Of a stretch of 64,000 nt of DNA, positions 8,728 to 16,645 are shown one piece after another (within the stretch, counting starts at the first letter, position 1; every line of letters starts with the position of its first letter). The notes beneath the pieces are model-generated. The model had not been told where the DNA came from. It did no database searches and saw only the letters and a list, made by a program, of their open reading frames with translations. Origin of the DNA: Muribaculaceae bacterium (GTDB lineage: Bacteria > Bacteroidota > Bacteroidia > Bacteroidales > Muribaculaceae); NCBI GenBank assembly GCA_023667015.1, contig JAMPAX010000004.1:62001-126000 (forward strand). The letters run 5' to 3'. A program made the translations under genes and the position numbers.

Positions 8728-9451
8728 ATGTTAAGTCAATATCGGGCAGAGAGATTCTTTCACCTGAATTTAAGGTCACGAAGTCTCCAAAACGAAGTTC
8801 ATTGCCATTGATAGCCGTATAATTGCAATGCTCCTTGACGAGAGAAACCGTATATACGTACCCTGAGAATGAATTGCCACTCACATCTATGTTAAGGTGT
8901 TCACGTCCCATACGCAACAATCCCCCCATATCCAGCTGAATAGAAGCCGACGAAGAAGCGGCCTTACGTCCAATAACGTTTCTTCCAATCTGAAGAGGAT
9001 AGACCAAACCATTAGTATCCCTCAGCACACCAATACGTACAATTGGGTCGACACTAGTCTTGTCGAGATCATTATATCCCTTATAGCCACCGAAGCTATT
9101 GAAACCGCCATTGACATTTTCATAGCTTGTAGCCCCACCCGTAGCAGAAGCCTTATTTGCTGATTCATACCTAGTAGATGATCCAAATTCGCCACCCGTA
9201 GGAGGCACTTCATAAGAAGTCCTCCTACCATATAAATTTTGAGGATCACTATACACCGGAGGGTCGGGAAGCCGAGGATTAGAATTATTAGGTATTGGAT
9301 GATCAAGGCGTCGATATTCACTTAGCGGAGACTTAACCTTGCAGACGGGACAAGTCAATGCAAGTTTCTGAAGGTTAGCACCGGCTTTAACAGCAATTTT
9401 AAGGCGTGCCCCACATTTGGGACACTGAATATTTAACTGCGTCTTCATCAT
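8714..9451 (-). CDS. Zinc-ribbon plus FHA domain protein
   Basis: Predicted phosphothreonine reader. 245 residues in three parts. First is an N-terminal zinc ribbon with Cys10, Cys13, Cys34 and Cys37 (CPKC and CPVC). Next comes a flexible Asn/Gly/Tyr-rich linker (about 50-135). Last is a C-terminal FHA domain (about 138-245) with IGRNVIGR (Arg157), GREHL (183-186 region, in place of the usual SRxH) and an NGNEL turn near 215. No signal peptide, so it should be cytoplasmic. An ATG one codon later (9448) is an alternative start. It lies two bases after the Asp/His-rich gene and overlaps the phosphatase gene, so reader and eraser are co-expressed. The serine in the usual FHA SxxH motif is not obvious, so phosphopeptide binding is likely but not certain. 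Confidence 0.87.
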   Translation of the reverse strand: MMKTQLNIQCPKCGARLKIAVKAGANLQKLALTCPVCKVKSPLSEYRRLDHPIPNNSNPRLPDPPVYSDPQNLYGRRTSYEVPPTGGEFGSSTRYESANKASATGGATSYENVNGGFNSFGGYKGYNDLDKTSVDPIVRIGVLRDTNGLVYPLQIGRNVIGRKAASSSASIQLDMGGLLRMGREHLNIDVSGNSFSGYVYTVSLVKEHCNYTAINGNELRFGDFVTLNSGERISLPDIDLTFEIP

Positions 9452-9453
9452 AT

Positions 9454-10914
9454 TTAATGTACAGTGTCATCAAAATGGTCGTCCATGCCGAAATCGTCAT
9501 GATGGTCGTCCATGCCGAAATCGTCATGATGGTCGTCCATGCCGAAATCGTCATGATGGTCGTCCATATGATGGAAGTCGTCATAATGGATGTCGGGCAT
9601 TCCATCAATATTGTCTATTTCCACATGCTCAATATCTACGTCATGGTCTGCCATATCATGGTCTGCCATATCATGGCCTGCCACATCATGATCATCTACC
9701 ATTTCCACCTCTACCTCACTGCCTTCGAAGTGAACATCTCCGAAGGCATGGTCAAAAGGGTCGTCAAAAGAGTCATGGTGTTCTTCATCCCCAATTACAT
9801 CGATCTCCTCAAGATGTGCTTCATCGAAACCAACGGGAATCTGCTCTCCGGAAGGGTGAGGGTATAGGTCATCATCATATACATCATCTACATGGACCTC
9901 ATCATCAATGATGTCATCTACATGGACCTCATCATCGTGAACATCTACCATTACCTTTTCAATATCGTCATCAAGGAATTCCGGTTCATGACCATCAGTA
10001 TGGTCTTCCTCTATAATTTCCACCTCTCCATCATGATGGTCATCATCTTCATAATGGAAATTGTCGGAATCCATATTGTTGTCATAATCGCTACGACCCT
10101 CCTCATCGTGGTTATCATCGGGATCGTGATGGTCATCGTGGTCATCGTGGTCATCGTGGTCATAATCATCATGGAACTCCTTTTCGAGGGCATAGTCCGG
10201 ACCTGGTTCCTCTAAGGGAACATCCTCCATCAATGCAACGAGGGTTTCAGCCGGTGGAAATTTCACTGATGACAAATCAATAGCTTCCTTTCCTCCGATC
10301 TCTTCATCATCATCTAAATCCACGTAAAGGACGTCGAATTTATGGTCGCCGTCTTGATCAATAGCTAAAGCCATATGACCATCCACCCTCATCTCTGCTA
10401 CAATAGCTCCGGACTCTTCATGATGTTCTACCTGAACTATCTCCACATCATGTCCTTCGAGGGGTGTACCGGTGAATTCTGATGAGGGTGTATCCGGATT
10501 TCCGGGCGTTGGAGGGGTTTCGGGCTTATCTATCACACCACCGCCTCCGGGCTGGTCTTCATGATGCACAGCAGGAGACTGGGGCTGCTCATGATGATAA
10601 ACATGATGTACCACCTGCTCCTGAGGAGCCTGTTGAGGAGCATTGACTTCTTCCTCAACTTCCACATCTATTACATCTTCGTTTCCTATGTGTTGAGCAC
10701 CATAGAGAACTCCCGCACCGACAGCGAGACCTCCGGCAGCAGAGAGTCCCATACGTTGCCAGCTGTTAGAGCCACCGTTGTTTTTACCTTCTTTCTTGGA
10801 CTTGGTGTAGGCGATTGCAACTTCTGCCGGTGTAGGTAGGGGAGGAGGCACGGGAGATCCCGGAGTGCTCATCTCCGAATTATTGAAATCGAGTATTGTT
10901 CTGTCGTCTTGCAT
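9454..10914 (-). CDS. Asp/His-rich single-pass membrane protein with tandem repeats
   Basis: Family not recognised. 486 residues. The N-terminus (1-54) is polar and contains DDRTILDF, with Thr6 in a TxxD context that FHA domains often bind when phosphorylated (inference). A Gly/Ala-rich hydrophobic segment (about 55-76) may cross the membrane. Residues 180-206 hold an acidic calcium-loop-like DQDGDHKFDV stretch. From about 245 to the end the chain is dominated by Asp, His and Glu. It closes with three identical nine-residue units (DDHHDDFGM) plus partial copies at about 450-486, and several other short tandem arrays occur. Metal binding is likely from composition. It is first in the operon with the FHA and PP2C genes and has a strong promoter at 10937-10968. 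Confidence 0.8.
   Translation of the reverse strand: MQDDRTILDFNNSEMSTPGSPVPPPLPTPAEVAIAYTKSKKEGKNNGGSNSWQRMGLSAAGGLAVGAGVLYGAQHIGNEDVIDVEVEEEVNAPQQAPQEQVVHHVYHHEQPQSPAVHHEDQPGGGGVIDKPETPPTPGNPDTPSSEFTGTPLEGHDVEIVQVEHHEESGAIVAEMRVDGHMALAIDQDGDHKFDVLYVDLDDDEEIGGKEAIDLSSVKFPPAETLVALMEDVPLEEPGPDYALEKEFHDDYDHDDHDDHDDHHDPDDNHDEEGRSDYDNNMDSDNFHYEDDDHHDGEVEIIEEDHTDGHEPEFLDDDIEKVMVDVHDDEVHVDDIIDDEVHVDDVYDDDLYPHPSGEQIPVGFDEAHLEEIDVIGDEEHHDSFDDPFDHAFGDVHFEGSEVEVEMVDDHDVAGHDMADHDMADHDVDIEHVEIDNIDGMPDIHYDDFHHMDDHHDDFGMDDHHDDFGMDDHHDDFGMDDHFDDTVH
9475..9566. repeat. 27-bp in-frame tandem repeat array
   Basis: Three almost identical 27-base units, flanked by partial units, encode DDHHDDFGM. Identity at the DNA level implies recent expansion, so copy number may vary between strains. 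Confidence 0.85.
9640..9690. repeat. 15-bp in-frame tandem repeat
   Basis: Three near-identical 15-base units (CATGGTCTGCCATAT type) encode a five-residue period of His, Asp, Met, Ala and Asp (plus-strand view). It is one of four arrays within the same gene. Confidence 0.75.
9883..9942. repeat. 30-bp in-frame tandem repeat
   Basis: Two 30-base units share TCATCTACATGGACCTCATC and encode a ten-residue period (DDEVHVDDII/V). They lie in the acidic part of the Asp/His-rich protein gene. Confidence 0.75.
10131..10166. repeat. 9-bp in-frame tandem repeat
   Basis: GGTCATCGT occurs three times plus a diverged fourth copy, encoding Asp-Asp-His triplets in the Asp/His-rich protein. Confidence 0.8.
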
Positions 10915-10936
10915 AATTGTCGTAATTGATTTGTTT

Positions 10937-10968
10937 CAAAATTACAAATTCAGAGCATTCCTGTCAAA
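10937..10968 (-). promoter_or_regulatory. Bacteroidota promoter of the Asp/His-FHA-PP2C operon
   Basis: On the minus strand, TTTG (10968-10965) is followed after 20 bases by TAATTTTG (10944-10937), an exact match to the -33/-7 consensus. Transcription should start near 10930, about 15 bases before the first gene. Confidence 0.75.
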
Positions 10969-11015
10969 TAATCTTGAACTTTTTGGATAAAATAATATGT
11001 ATTTTGTATAAACTA

Positions 11016-12629
11016 CTATTCAAAAGCATCCGGCAGGTCGTTTTCATAAAGGACTGTATCGCCGGACTTCATTAGGGTGGAGAGGAGTTGTTGTGCCTCC
11101 TTGAAGGAATCCACGGTGTATAGATTATCAGAATCAAACTCCGCAGAGTTTATACCTCTCACAATAGCATCGCGATTGTAGGAACTTACAATAATTGCAA
11201 TATCTACCGACTTAGCGATATGTCGACCGAATTCTTCGTTGAGTTCCTCCTGCTTTGCTCCCAACTCTATCATACCGGGAGTAACTACTATGCGCTTACC
11301 CTGCTCCTTGAATGTCTTGAGCACATCGAGAGCCATCTTAGAGCCGGAAGGATTAGAATTGAAAGCATCGTCAATCACAGTCACTCCACCGGGATGGCGA
11401 CGAATACTCAGACGGTGTTCCACTTGCTCAATGCAACCTACGGCATACTTAATTTTCTCCTCCGGCACACCAAGGCGCAGAGCGATGATGACAGCAGCCA
11501 TAATATTGGAGATGTTACACTCACCAACAAGCTTTGTGTGCAAATCCATGCTGAATCCATCGGAGCCAATCATACGGAAAGTAGAACCCTCCGGTGTATA
11601 CTTAATATCCTCAGCTACGTAATTGGCATGCTTCTTATTATCGACTGCATAGCGGAGGCACTCCACATTGTCTACGCGGCGGTTGGAACAATATTCAAAA
11701 TCATCATTGACTACAGCCAGTCCATCAGAAGGAAGCGAATCTACGAGCTCAAACTTAGTAGCCTGAACATTCTCGATGCTCTTGAAAGTCTGAAGATGCA
11801 TCGGCCCTACAGCTGTCACGATACCCATCTGAGGATCTACGAGGTCGCATATCTCCTTGACGTCACCCCTCTGCTTAGCCCCCATCTCACAGACGAAAAT
11901 CTCCGTATAGGGCTTCATCATCTCGCGCACCGTACGGATAACACCCATGGTAGTATTATAAGAACCGGGAGTCATAAGAGTCTCAAACTGTTCTGAAAGT
12001 ATACGCTGCAGATAATGTTTTGTAGAAGTCTTTCCATAAGATCCTGTGACACCAACCACCTTAAGATTTGGCATTGATCGAAGGATAGACTTTGCCTCAT
12101 TGTAGTATTTTCTATTGATAGCCTTCTCTACAGGAGTAAGTATTATTACGGCCAGACAAACAAGAATCCACGAAAAAAAACTTAGCAAAAGAAGGAAACC
12201 GAGACATATTGCTGAACCGGAATAAATCCCATCAACGTTCTGCTTGCCTCCAAGGGAGAGAATCATGGCAATATAGCCGCCAAGGGCAAGAATAGCGGTG
12301 ACGGAATAAATGCGGCGTACACGGTTGGTAAACACCAAAGGTTTCTTAAACTTCTTGCGAAGAATAAGATATATCTTAACGATACACACGCAACATATCA
12401 ATAACGCCGCACCGGCAACTGGAAGGAGTCCGGAAGCGAATAGCAGGAAGATACACGCAACATCGGTAAGACGCCAAACAGAGCTGATATCTCCGCCCTT
12501 AAGCCATTTCCAATAGCGTTCAAGACGATATGAGTTTTGTTGGAGCATGTGGATATCGTGCTTGAAATCAAGCAGCAGATAAACACCGCAGATTATAAAA
12601 ATTATAATGGAGAATATTCCTAATTCCAT
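11016..12629 (-). CDS. Membrane-bound Mur ligase family protein (MurF-like)
   Basis: ATP-dependent ligase related to MurF, which adds D-Ala-D-Ala to the UDP-MurNAc tripeptide. 537 residues. The first 170 or so hold about five membrane helices, unlike ordinary soluble MurF. The Mur ligase core follows: P-loop GVTGSYGKTS (Lys200), then GSYNTTMGV, EMGAKQRGDV, the GPMHLQTF segment, and the C-terminal domain with IDDAFNSNPSG and VVTPGMIELGAKQ. The domain order fits MurF, and membrane-fused MurF-like proteins occur in several phyla. It may be a second MurF or act on another precursor; substrate cannot be read from sequence. It lies alone between the phosphatase operon and a hydrolase gene. Confidence 0.85.
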   Translation of the reverse strand: MELGIFSIIIFIICGVYLLLDFKHDIHMLQQNSYRLERYWKWLKGGDISSVWRLTDVACIFLLFASGLLPVAGAALLICCVCIVKIYLILRKKFKKPLVFTNRVRRIYSVTAILALGGYIAMILSLGGKQNVDGIYSGSAICLGFLLLLSFFSWILVCLAVIILTPVEKAINRKYYNEAKSILRSMPNLKVVGVTGSYGKTSTKHYLQRILSEQFETLMTPGSYNTTMGVIRTVREMMKPYTEIFVCEMGAKQRGDVKEICDLVDPQMGIVTAVGPMHLQTFKSIENVQATKFELVDSLPSDGLAVVNDDFEYCSNRRVDNVECLRYAVDNKKHANYVAEDIKYTPEGSTFRMIGSDGFSMDLHTKLVGECNISNIMAAVIIALRLGVPEEKIKYAVGCIEQVEHRLSIRRHPGGVTVIDDAFNSNPSGSKMALDVLKTFKEQGKRIVVTPGMIELGAKQEELNEEFGRHIAKSVDIAIIVSSYNRDAIVRGINSAEFDSDNLYTVDSFKEAQQLLSTLMKSGDTVLYENDLPDAFE

Positions 12630-12704
12630 GTTAAGTAATTTATAATTTGCAATTTATAATTTATAGTTTACAGTTTAAATTTGACAGATACTTATTGTTT
12701 CGGG
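12630..12704. repeat. AT-rich TTATAATTT microrepeats
   Basis: Several near-copies of AATTTATAATTT sit between the hydrolase stop and the Mur ligase start. It is low-complexity spacer and may carry an AT-rich promoter, but no clean TAnnTTTG box is visible. Confidence 0.45.
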
Positions 12705-13496
12705 TTAATTGTTGGCTATATGAGCAAGTTCTTTTTTGAAGAATTCTCGGGCAACGGATTTAAAGCCATAGGGATTATCAAGAAACGAATAATGACCGCA
12801 TCCTGCAAAGCTGACAAGGCCGGCATCCGGGATAAGGCGTTCCATTGTCTTGGCATCAGAAAGGGGAGTGGCCGTATCATTCTCACCCCAGACAAGAAGT
12901 GTAGAAGCCTTGATAGAAGGCATATATTTTTTTAGATCCTGATTCACACATCGACTCATTACAGCACGCATCATTGGCGATGACTGACGATAATCAGCAC
13001 TTCCGGCCTTTCCACGCATCTTTTCGATTGCCTCTTCACCCTTCTTCTTACCAAGAATCAGAGGTAGCAATTTCTTCATAGCCTTGAAAGAATAGACTTT
13101 GAAGTAATACTTCAACGATCTCCGCGGCTTGATGCCGGCAGCATCTACAAGCATTATCTTCTCTATGGGGCGCCGGGAAGAAAGAAGAATCGCTATTCTA
13201 CCTCCAAATGAATGACCGATTAATGCCGGATTTTTTATGTTGAGTTTATCTATAAACTTCTCCACAAGGTCGGCATATTCACCCACACCCCATACAGTAT
13301 CGGGCTCAGTGCTCTTACCATGTCCCGGAAGATCCATGTTGTAGACGTGCATCCCCGTTGACAAGCAAGAAGCTATAGAGGACACCGTAGAGAAAGTACA
13401 ACCCCAGCCATGCATGAGGATTACTGCCGGAGCATCTTCCGGACCCGACTCGTCGTAATGGATATTCATCCCGTTGATGACTATATCTCTTTCCAT
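12705..13496 (-). CDS. Alpha/beta hydrolase
   Basis: Cytoplasmic esterase or hydrolase of the alpha/beta fold; substrate unknown. 263 residues, normal for the family. Visible features are the oxyanion segment LMHGWGC (28-33), the nucleophile elbow GHSFGG with Ser96, the acid Asp207 in WGENDTATP, and His235 in AGCGHYSF, giving a complete triad. The lid region (about 125-195) is basic and helical. No signal peptide. It is transcribed away from the DUF4491 gene, and a CAAAATTA box (minus-strand TAATTTTG) lies at 13514-13521. It resembles many small-molecule hydrolases of the proline iminopeptidase or lactonase type, so no specific name is given. Confidence 0.9.
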   Translation of the reverse strand: MERDIVINGMNIHYDESGPEDAPAVILMHGWGCTFSTVSSIASCLSTGMHVYNMDLPGHGKSTEPDTVWGVGEYADLVEKFIDKLNIKNPALIGHSFGGRIAILLSSRRPIEKIMLVDAAGIKPRRSLKYYFKVYSFKAMKKLLPLILGKKKGEEAIEKMRGKAGSADYRQSSPMMRAVMSRCVNQDLKKYMPSIKASTLLVWGENDTATPLSDAKTMERLIPDAGLVSFAGCGHYSFLDNPYGFKSVAREFFKKELAHIANN

Positions 13497-13513
13497 TTTT
13501 TGTTTTATTTTGT

Positions 13514-13521
13514 CAAAATTA
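13514..13521 (-). promoter_or_regulatory. -7 box for the alpha/beta hydrolase gene
   Basis: CAAAATTA on the plus strand reads TAATTTTG on the minus strand, 18 bases before the hydrolase start. No clear -33 box was seen. Confidence 0.5.
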
Positions 13522-13565
13522 CCATTTTTTTAGGAAATATTACGAACTTTGCACCGGAAAAATTC

Positions 13566-13904
13566 ATGATAATGCATAATATACTCTCAATACTCACCGA
13601 AATCAACTATGAAGGGCTACTGATAGGAGCTGCTACCTTCTTCATAATAGGATTGTTCCACCCTTTGGTAATCAAGGGTGAATACTACTTTGGTCAGAAA
13701 TGTAAATGGGCATTCCTTATAGCCGGAATCCTTTTTTTATTAGCCACACTAATAGCTAAAACTACTCTATGCTCATCGCTATTAGGGGTGACCGCCTTCA
13801 GCTGTTTTTGGAGTATCAAAGAAATCGCTGACCAGGGAGAGAGAGTGCGCAAGGGATGGTTTCCCGCAAATCCCAAAAGAAAAAATTCCCGTCCGAATCC
13901 CTAA
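13566..13904 (+). CDS. DUF4491 membrane protein
   Basis: Small inner-membrane protein of unknown function. 112 residues from the ATG at 13566 (a second ATG at 13572 is possible). Three hydrophobic helices are visible: about 16-32, 45-62 and 66-80. A basic, Pro/Asn-rich tail ends the chain. The pattern HPLVIKGEYYFG followed by FSCFWSIKEIADQGERVRKGWFP matches DUF4491, a family nearly confined to Bacteroidota. Its promoter region lies between divergent genes; GAACTTTGC at about 13545 resembles a -7 box. A strong hairpin terminator follows the gene. Confidence 0.82.
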   Translation: MIMHNILSILTEINYEGLLIGAATFFIIGLFHPLVIKGEYYFGQKCKWAFLIAGILFLLATLIAKTTLCSSLLGVTAFSCFWSIKEIADQGERVRKGWFPANPKRKNSRPNP

Positions 13905-13935
13905 ACGAATAAACCAATAAACTCATAAACCAATA

Positions 13936-13979
13936 ATATAAAAAACCAAAGCATAAGGTGCTTTGGTTTTTATATTATT
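13936..13979. terminator. Bidirectional intrinsic terminator
   Basis: AAAACCAAAGCA (13942-13953) pairs with TGCTTTGGTTTT (13959-13970) around a five-base loop. A-rich and T-rich flanks continue the pairing. It serves DUF4491 on the plus strand and aguB on the minus strand. Confidence 0.85.
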
Positions 13980-14871
13980 ATCTCAAATATCGCCGGGTAA
14001 GTGGTGAATAGGCATCTATTCGCCGATCGCGTAGAAAAGGCCACCACTGGCGGACGTTTTCGCTTCGCTCCAGGTCAATCGTAACAACCATCTCTTCTGC
14101 ACTATCCTCCGCACATTGACAGAGTATCTCACCCTGCGGGCCGGCTACAAAACTTGAACCCCAGAAATCTATACCGGAAGTAGCAGCACTGGGATCCTCT
14201 TCGAATCCTACTCTATTGACACTGATGACCGGAAGTCCGTTGGCAACAGCATGTGAGCGCTGAATCGTCATCCACGCATCTCGTTGACGACGTTTTTCAT
14301 CCTCAGAATCGTCCGGGTTCCATCCTATTGCTGTAGGATATATCAGCAATTCAGCTCCGCGCAAGGTCATCAGACGGGCTGCCTCGGGATACCATTGATC
14401 CCAACATACGAGCACACCAAGATGACCAACTGAAGTATCGATAGGGATGAAATCCAAATCTCCGGGAGTGAAGTAGAACTTTTCGTAAAATCCGGGGTCG
14501 TCAGGAATATGCATCTTCCGATAAACTCCGGCTACGGAGCCATCCATCTCAAAGACTACTGCTGTATTATGATACAGACCAGGAGCCCGACGTTCAAAGG
14601 TGCTCGCTACGATGACAACTCCATTATCGCGAGCTGCCCCGCCATAAATATCAGTAAATTCTCCCGGCAATGTCTGTGCCAAGGAAAAATTATCCACATC
14701 TTCCGTCTGGCAAAAATACAGAGAGTCGTGAAGTTCGGAGAGAACTATCAGGCTTGCACCCTCCTCAGCCAGATTCTCTATTGCTGAGAGGTTTCGCTGA
14801 CGATTGGCAGCAATGTCGTCGGTGAAGATATGCTGTACAATACCGACTTTCAAGGTTTGATTCGTTGTCAT
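13978..14871 (-). CDS. aguB: N-carbamoylputrescine amidase
   Basis: Hydrolyses N-carbamoylputrescine to putrescine, CO2 and ammonia; cytoplasmic nitrilase-superfamily enzyme. 297 residues, normal length. The catalytic triad is clear: Glu46 (LSELHDS), Lys119 (YRKMHIPDD) and Cys156 (LVCWDQWYPEAAR). The segment YEKFYFTPGD and the ending RPFLRDRRID-like stretch (WPFLRDRRIDAYSPL) are typical of AguB. It follows aguA by six bases in the same direction, so the two steps after agmatine are in one operon. The partner arginine decarboxylase gene is about 34 kb away in this window. Confidence 0.95.
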   Translation of the reverse strand: MTTNQTLKVGIVQHIFTDDIAANRQRNLSAIENLAEEGASLIVLSELHDSLYFCQTEDVDNFSLAQTLPGEFTDIYGGAARDNGVVIVASTFERRAPGLYHNTAVVFEMDGSVAGVYRKMHIPDDPGFYEKFYFTPGDLDFIPIDTSVGHLGVLVCWDQWYPEAARLMTLRGAELLIYPTAIGWNPDDSEDEKRRQRDAWMTIQRSHAVANGLPVISVNRVGFEEDPSAATSGIDFWGSSFVAGPQGEILCQCAEDSAEEMVVTIDLERSENVRQWWPFLRDRRIDAYSPLTRRYLR

Positions 14872-14877
14872 GTCTAA

Positions 14878-15930
14878 TTATTGCTTTTCGAGAATAGCAG
14901 GGTTAAAGAATCCGTTATGAAGCTGCATTGTAGCACAATGCAACGATCCGTGCTGAAATAGTAGTGTTCTGCAATCAATACCCACGATATCATGGCCCGG
15001 AAAAGCGACTTTCAAAGTGTTAGCTGCGAGAGTATCGTTGGCAGGCTGAGCATAGGTAGGCATAAAAACAGCCTCATTGCTGACCAGGTAATTGGCGTAA
15101 GTAGCAGGTAATCTATTTCCTTCATAATCGAACACCGGATTAGGGAGAGGGAGTTCTATAAGATTATAAGGATTACCATCAGAGGTGCGGAAGAGAGTCA
15201 GCTGTGCCCTCATTCGCAATAACTCCTCGAAATGTTCATCATCAAAGTTGCGACAGCCGGTAAAGAGGATTGTATCTCCCGGAGCCATGCGTGCGAGGGT
15301 GTCTATATGGGAATCGGTATCATCGCCTGCAAGGGCGCCATAATCGAGCCATAAGACGTGGTCGGCACCAAGACAATCAGCAAGAATAGAATTGATTTCC
15401 GGTTTTGACTTGCCACCATTACGATTTGGAGATGTCAGACACCGCGTAGTAGTCAGGATTGTGCCATGTCCATCGGTCTCTACACTTCCACCCTCGAGTA
15501 CGAAATCACGCTCGTTGCGATAAGTTTCGGGAAGCATCGCATATTCCTTTTTGAGCGATAAATTCACAAGATTGTCCTTATCCGAGGCAAACTTAAGGCC
15601 CCAACCGTTAAAGCCAAAGTCGAGGTTTCTGCGGCGGTCATTACGCTCTACCTGAAGGGGCCCATAGTCGCGGGTCCAGGTATCATTGTAATCAGCCTGC
15701 ATGAGGGTCACTCCCGAAAGGTCAAGACCTCGGAGTGTAACTAAAGCCTCCTCTTTGTTATGACAGAGTAGGAGGACATGAAGGCCATGGGTAGTAAAAG
15801 CCTCAATCAGACGAAGATATTGATCGCGAGCCTCACTGAGGATATAACTCCAATCGGTATCAGCATCGGGGAGTGCCATAAGTACACCTTCCTGCGGCTC
15901 CCATTCTGCAAGAAATCTTGTTGTTGACAT
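14878..15930 (-). CDS. aguA: Agmatine deiminase
   Basis: Converts agmatine to N-carbamoylputrescine and ammonia; guanidino-group-modifying enzyme fold. 350 residues, standard. Motifs: WEPQEGVLMALP at the N-terminus, TWTRDYGP, LEGGSVETDG, the DTDSHIDTLAR active-site segment with its histidine, and the terminal GSLHCATMQ with the catalytic cysteine near residue 332. A minus-strand TAAATTTG box at 15984-15977 lies 46 bases upstream and probably drives aguA-aguB. Together with SpeA this provides putrescine from arginine. Confidence 0.96.
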   Translation of the reverse strand: MSTTRFLAEWEPQEGVLMALPDADTDWSYILSEARDQYLRLIEAFTTHGLHVLLLCHNKEEALVTLRGLDLSGVTLMQADYNDTWTRDYGPLQVERNDRRRNLDFGFNGWGLKFASDKDNLVNLSLKKEYAMLPETYRNERDFVLEGGSVETDGHGTILTTTRCLTSPNRNGGKSKPEINSILADCLGADHVLWLDYGALAGDDTDSHIDTLARMAPGDTILFTGCRNFDDEHFEELLRMRAQLTLFRTSDGNPYNLIELPLPNPVFDYEGNRLPATYANYLVSNEAVFMPTYAQPANDTLAANTLKVAFPGHDIVGIDCRTLLFQHGSLHCATMQLHNGFFNPAILEKQ

Positions 15931-15976
15931 AAAGATGAGTCTTAAATTTTTATAAGATGGACTCTTAAAATGACTT

Positions 15977-15984
15977 CAAATTTA
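15977..15984 (-). promoter_or_regulatory. -7 box for aguA-aguB
   Basis: CAAATTTA on the plus strand reads TAAATTTG on the minus strand, an exact TAnnTTTG match in the space before aguA. The -33 element is weak. Confidence 0.5.
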
Positions 15985-16093
15985 ATAAAAAAATCAAGAT
16001 AATTTAAGATAATTTCGTTAATTTCGCGTTGAATTGTAATTTTTACGGAAAAATGAGTATTTATCGATTCATTGTTCCTCAACCTGAAATACG

Positions 16094-16645
16094 ATGGATA
16101 AACATAATACAGCCAAGGAATTTCGCACTCAGATAGAAAGATGTCGTAAAATCTACGAACAGAAAATGGAAGACTACGGCACATCGTGGCGCATCATGCG
16201 TCCCAGTAGTCTGACCGACCAGATATATATCAAGGCTCGGCGCATTCGATCATTGGAAGAATTGGGTGGGAAGTCAGCAGTCGCAGAAGGAATAGAACCG
16301 GAATTTATAGGTATCGTCAACTATTGCGCCATGGGATTAATACAGCTGAAACTTGGTGCAGGCGATCCTCTTCCCAAGTCGGAAGCTCTCAGGCTTTATG
16401 ACGAAGCTGTAGAGAGTGCTACAGCTCTAATGATGAATAAGAATCATGACTACGACGAAGCATGGCGATTGATGAGGGTATCGAGCTTCACTGATATTAT
16501 CCTTCAAAAACTCCTGCGCACTAAAGAAATAGAATCTCATAATGGTCAAACCAAAGTCAGCGAGGGGATCGACGCTAACTATATGGATATGATTAACTAC
16601 GCTATATTCGCTCTGATTAAAATTTCCGAAGGTGAAGAGAAATGA
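16094..16645 (+). CDS. Tandem DUF1599 domain protein
   Basis: Function unproven. DUF1599 has been named a nucleotide-modification-associated domain. 183 residues formed by two copies of the same unit. The first (about 15-90) has YEQKMEDYGTSWRIMRPSSLTDQIYIKARRI with EGIEPEFIGIVNYC; the second (about 100-180) has MMNKNHDYDEAWRLMRVSSFTDII with EGIDANYMDMINYA. Both copies keep the acidic YD and MRxSSxTD motifs. The stop overlaps the next start by four bases (ATGA), so this gene is coupled to the DoxX-type gene, a pairing common in Bacteroidota. Cytoplasmic. Confidence 0.85.
   Translation: MDKHNTAKEFRTQIERCRKIYEQKMEDYGTSWRIMRPSSLTDQIYIKARRIRSLEELGGKSAVAEGIEPEFIGIVNYCAMGLIQLKLGAGDPLPKSEALRLYDEAVESATALMMNKNHDYDEAWRLMRVSSFTDIILQKLLRTKEIESHNGQTKVSEGIDANYMDMINYAIFALIKISEGEEK

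Noticed and set aside
9406..9867. Long plus-strand frame opposite the Asp/His-rich and FHA genes
   Set aside because: It is the complement of GAT/CAT-rich tandem repeats, giving a Met/Val/Ile-rich peptide. The minus-strand reading has the promoter, operon fit and domain context.
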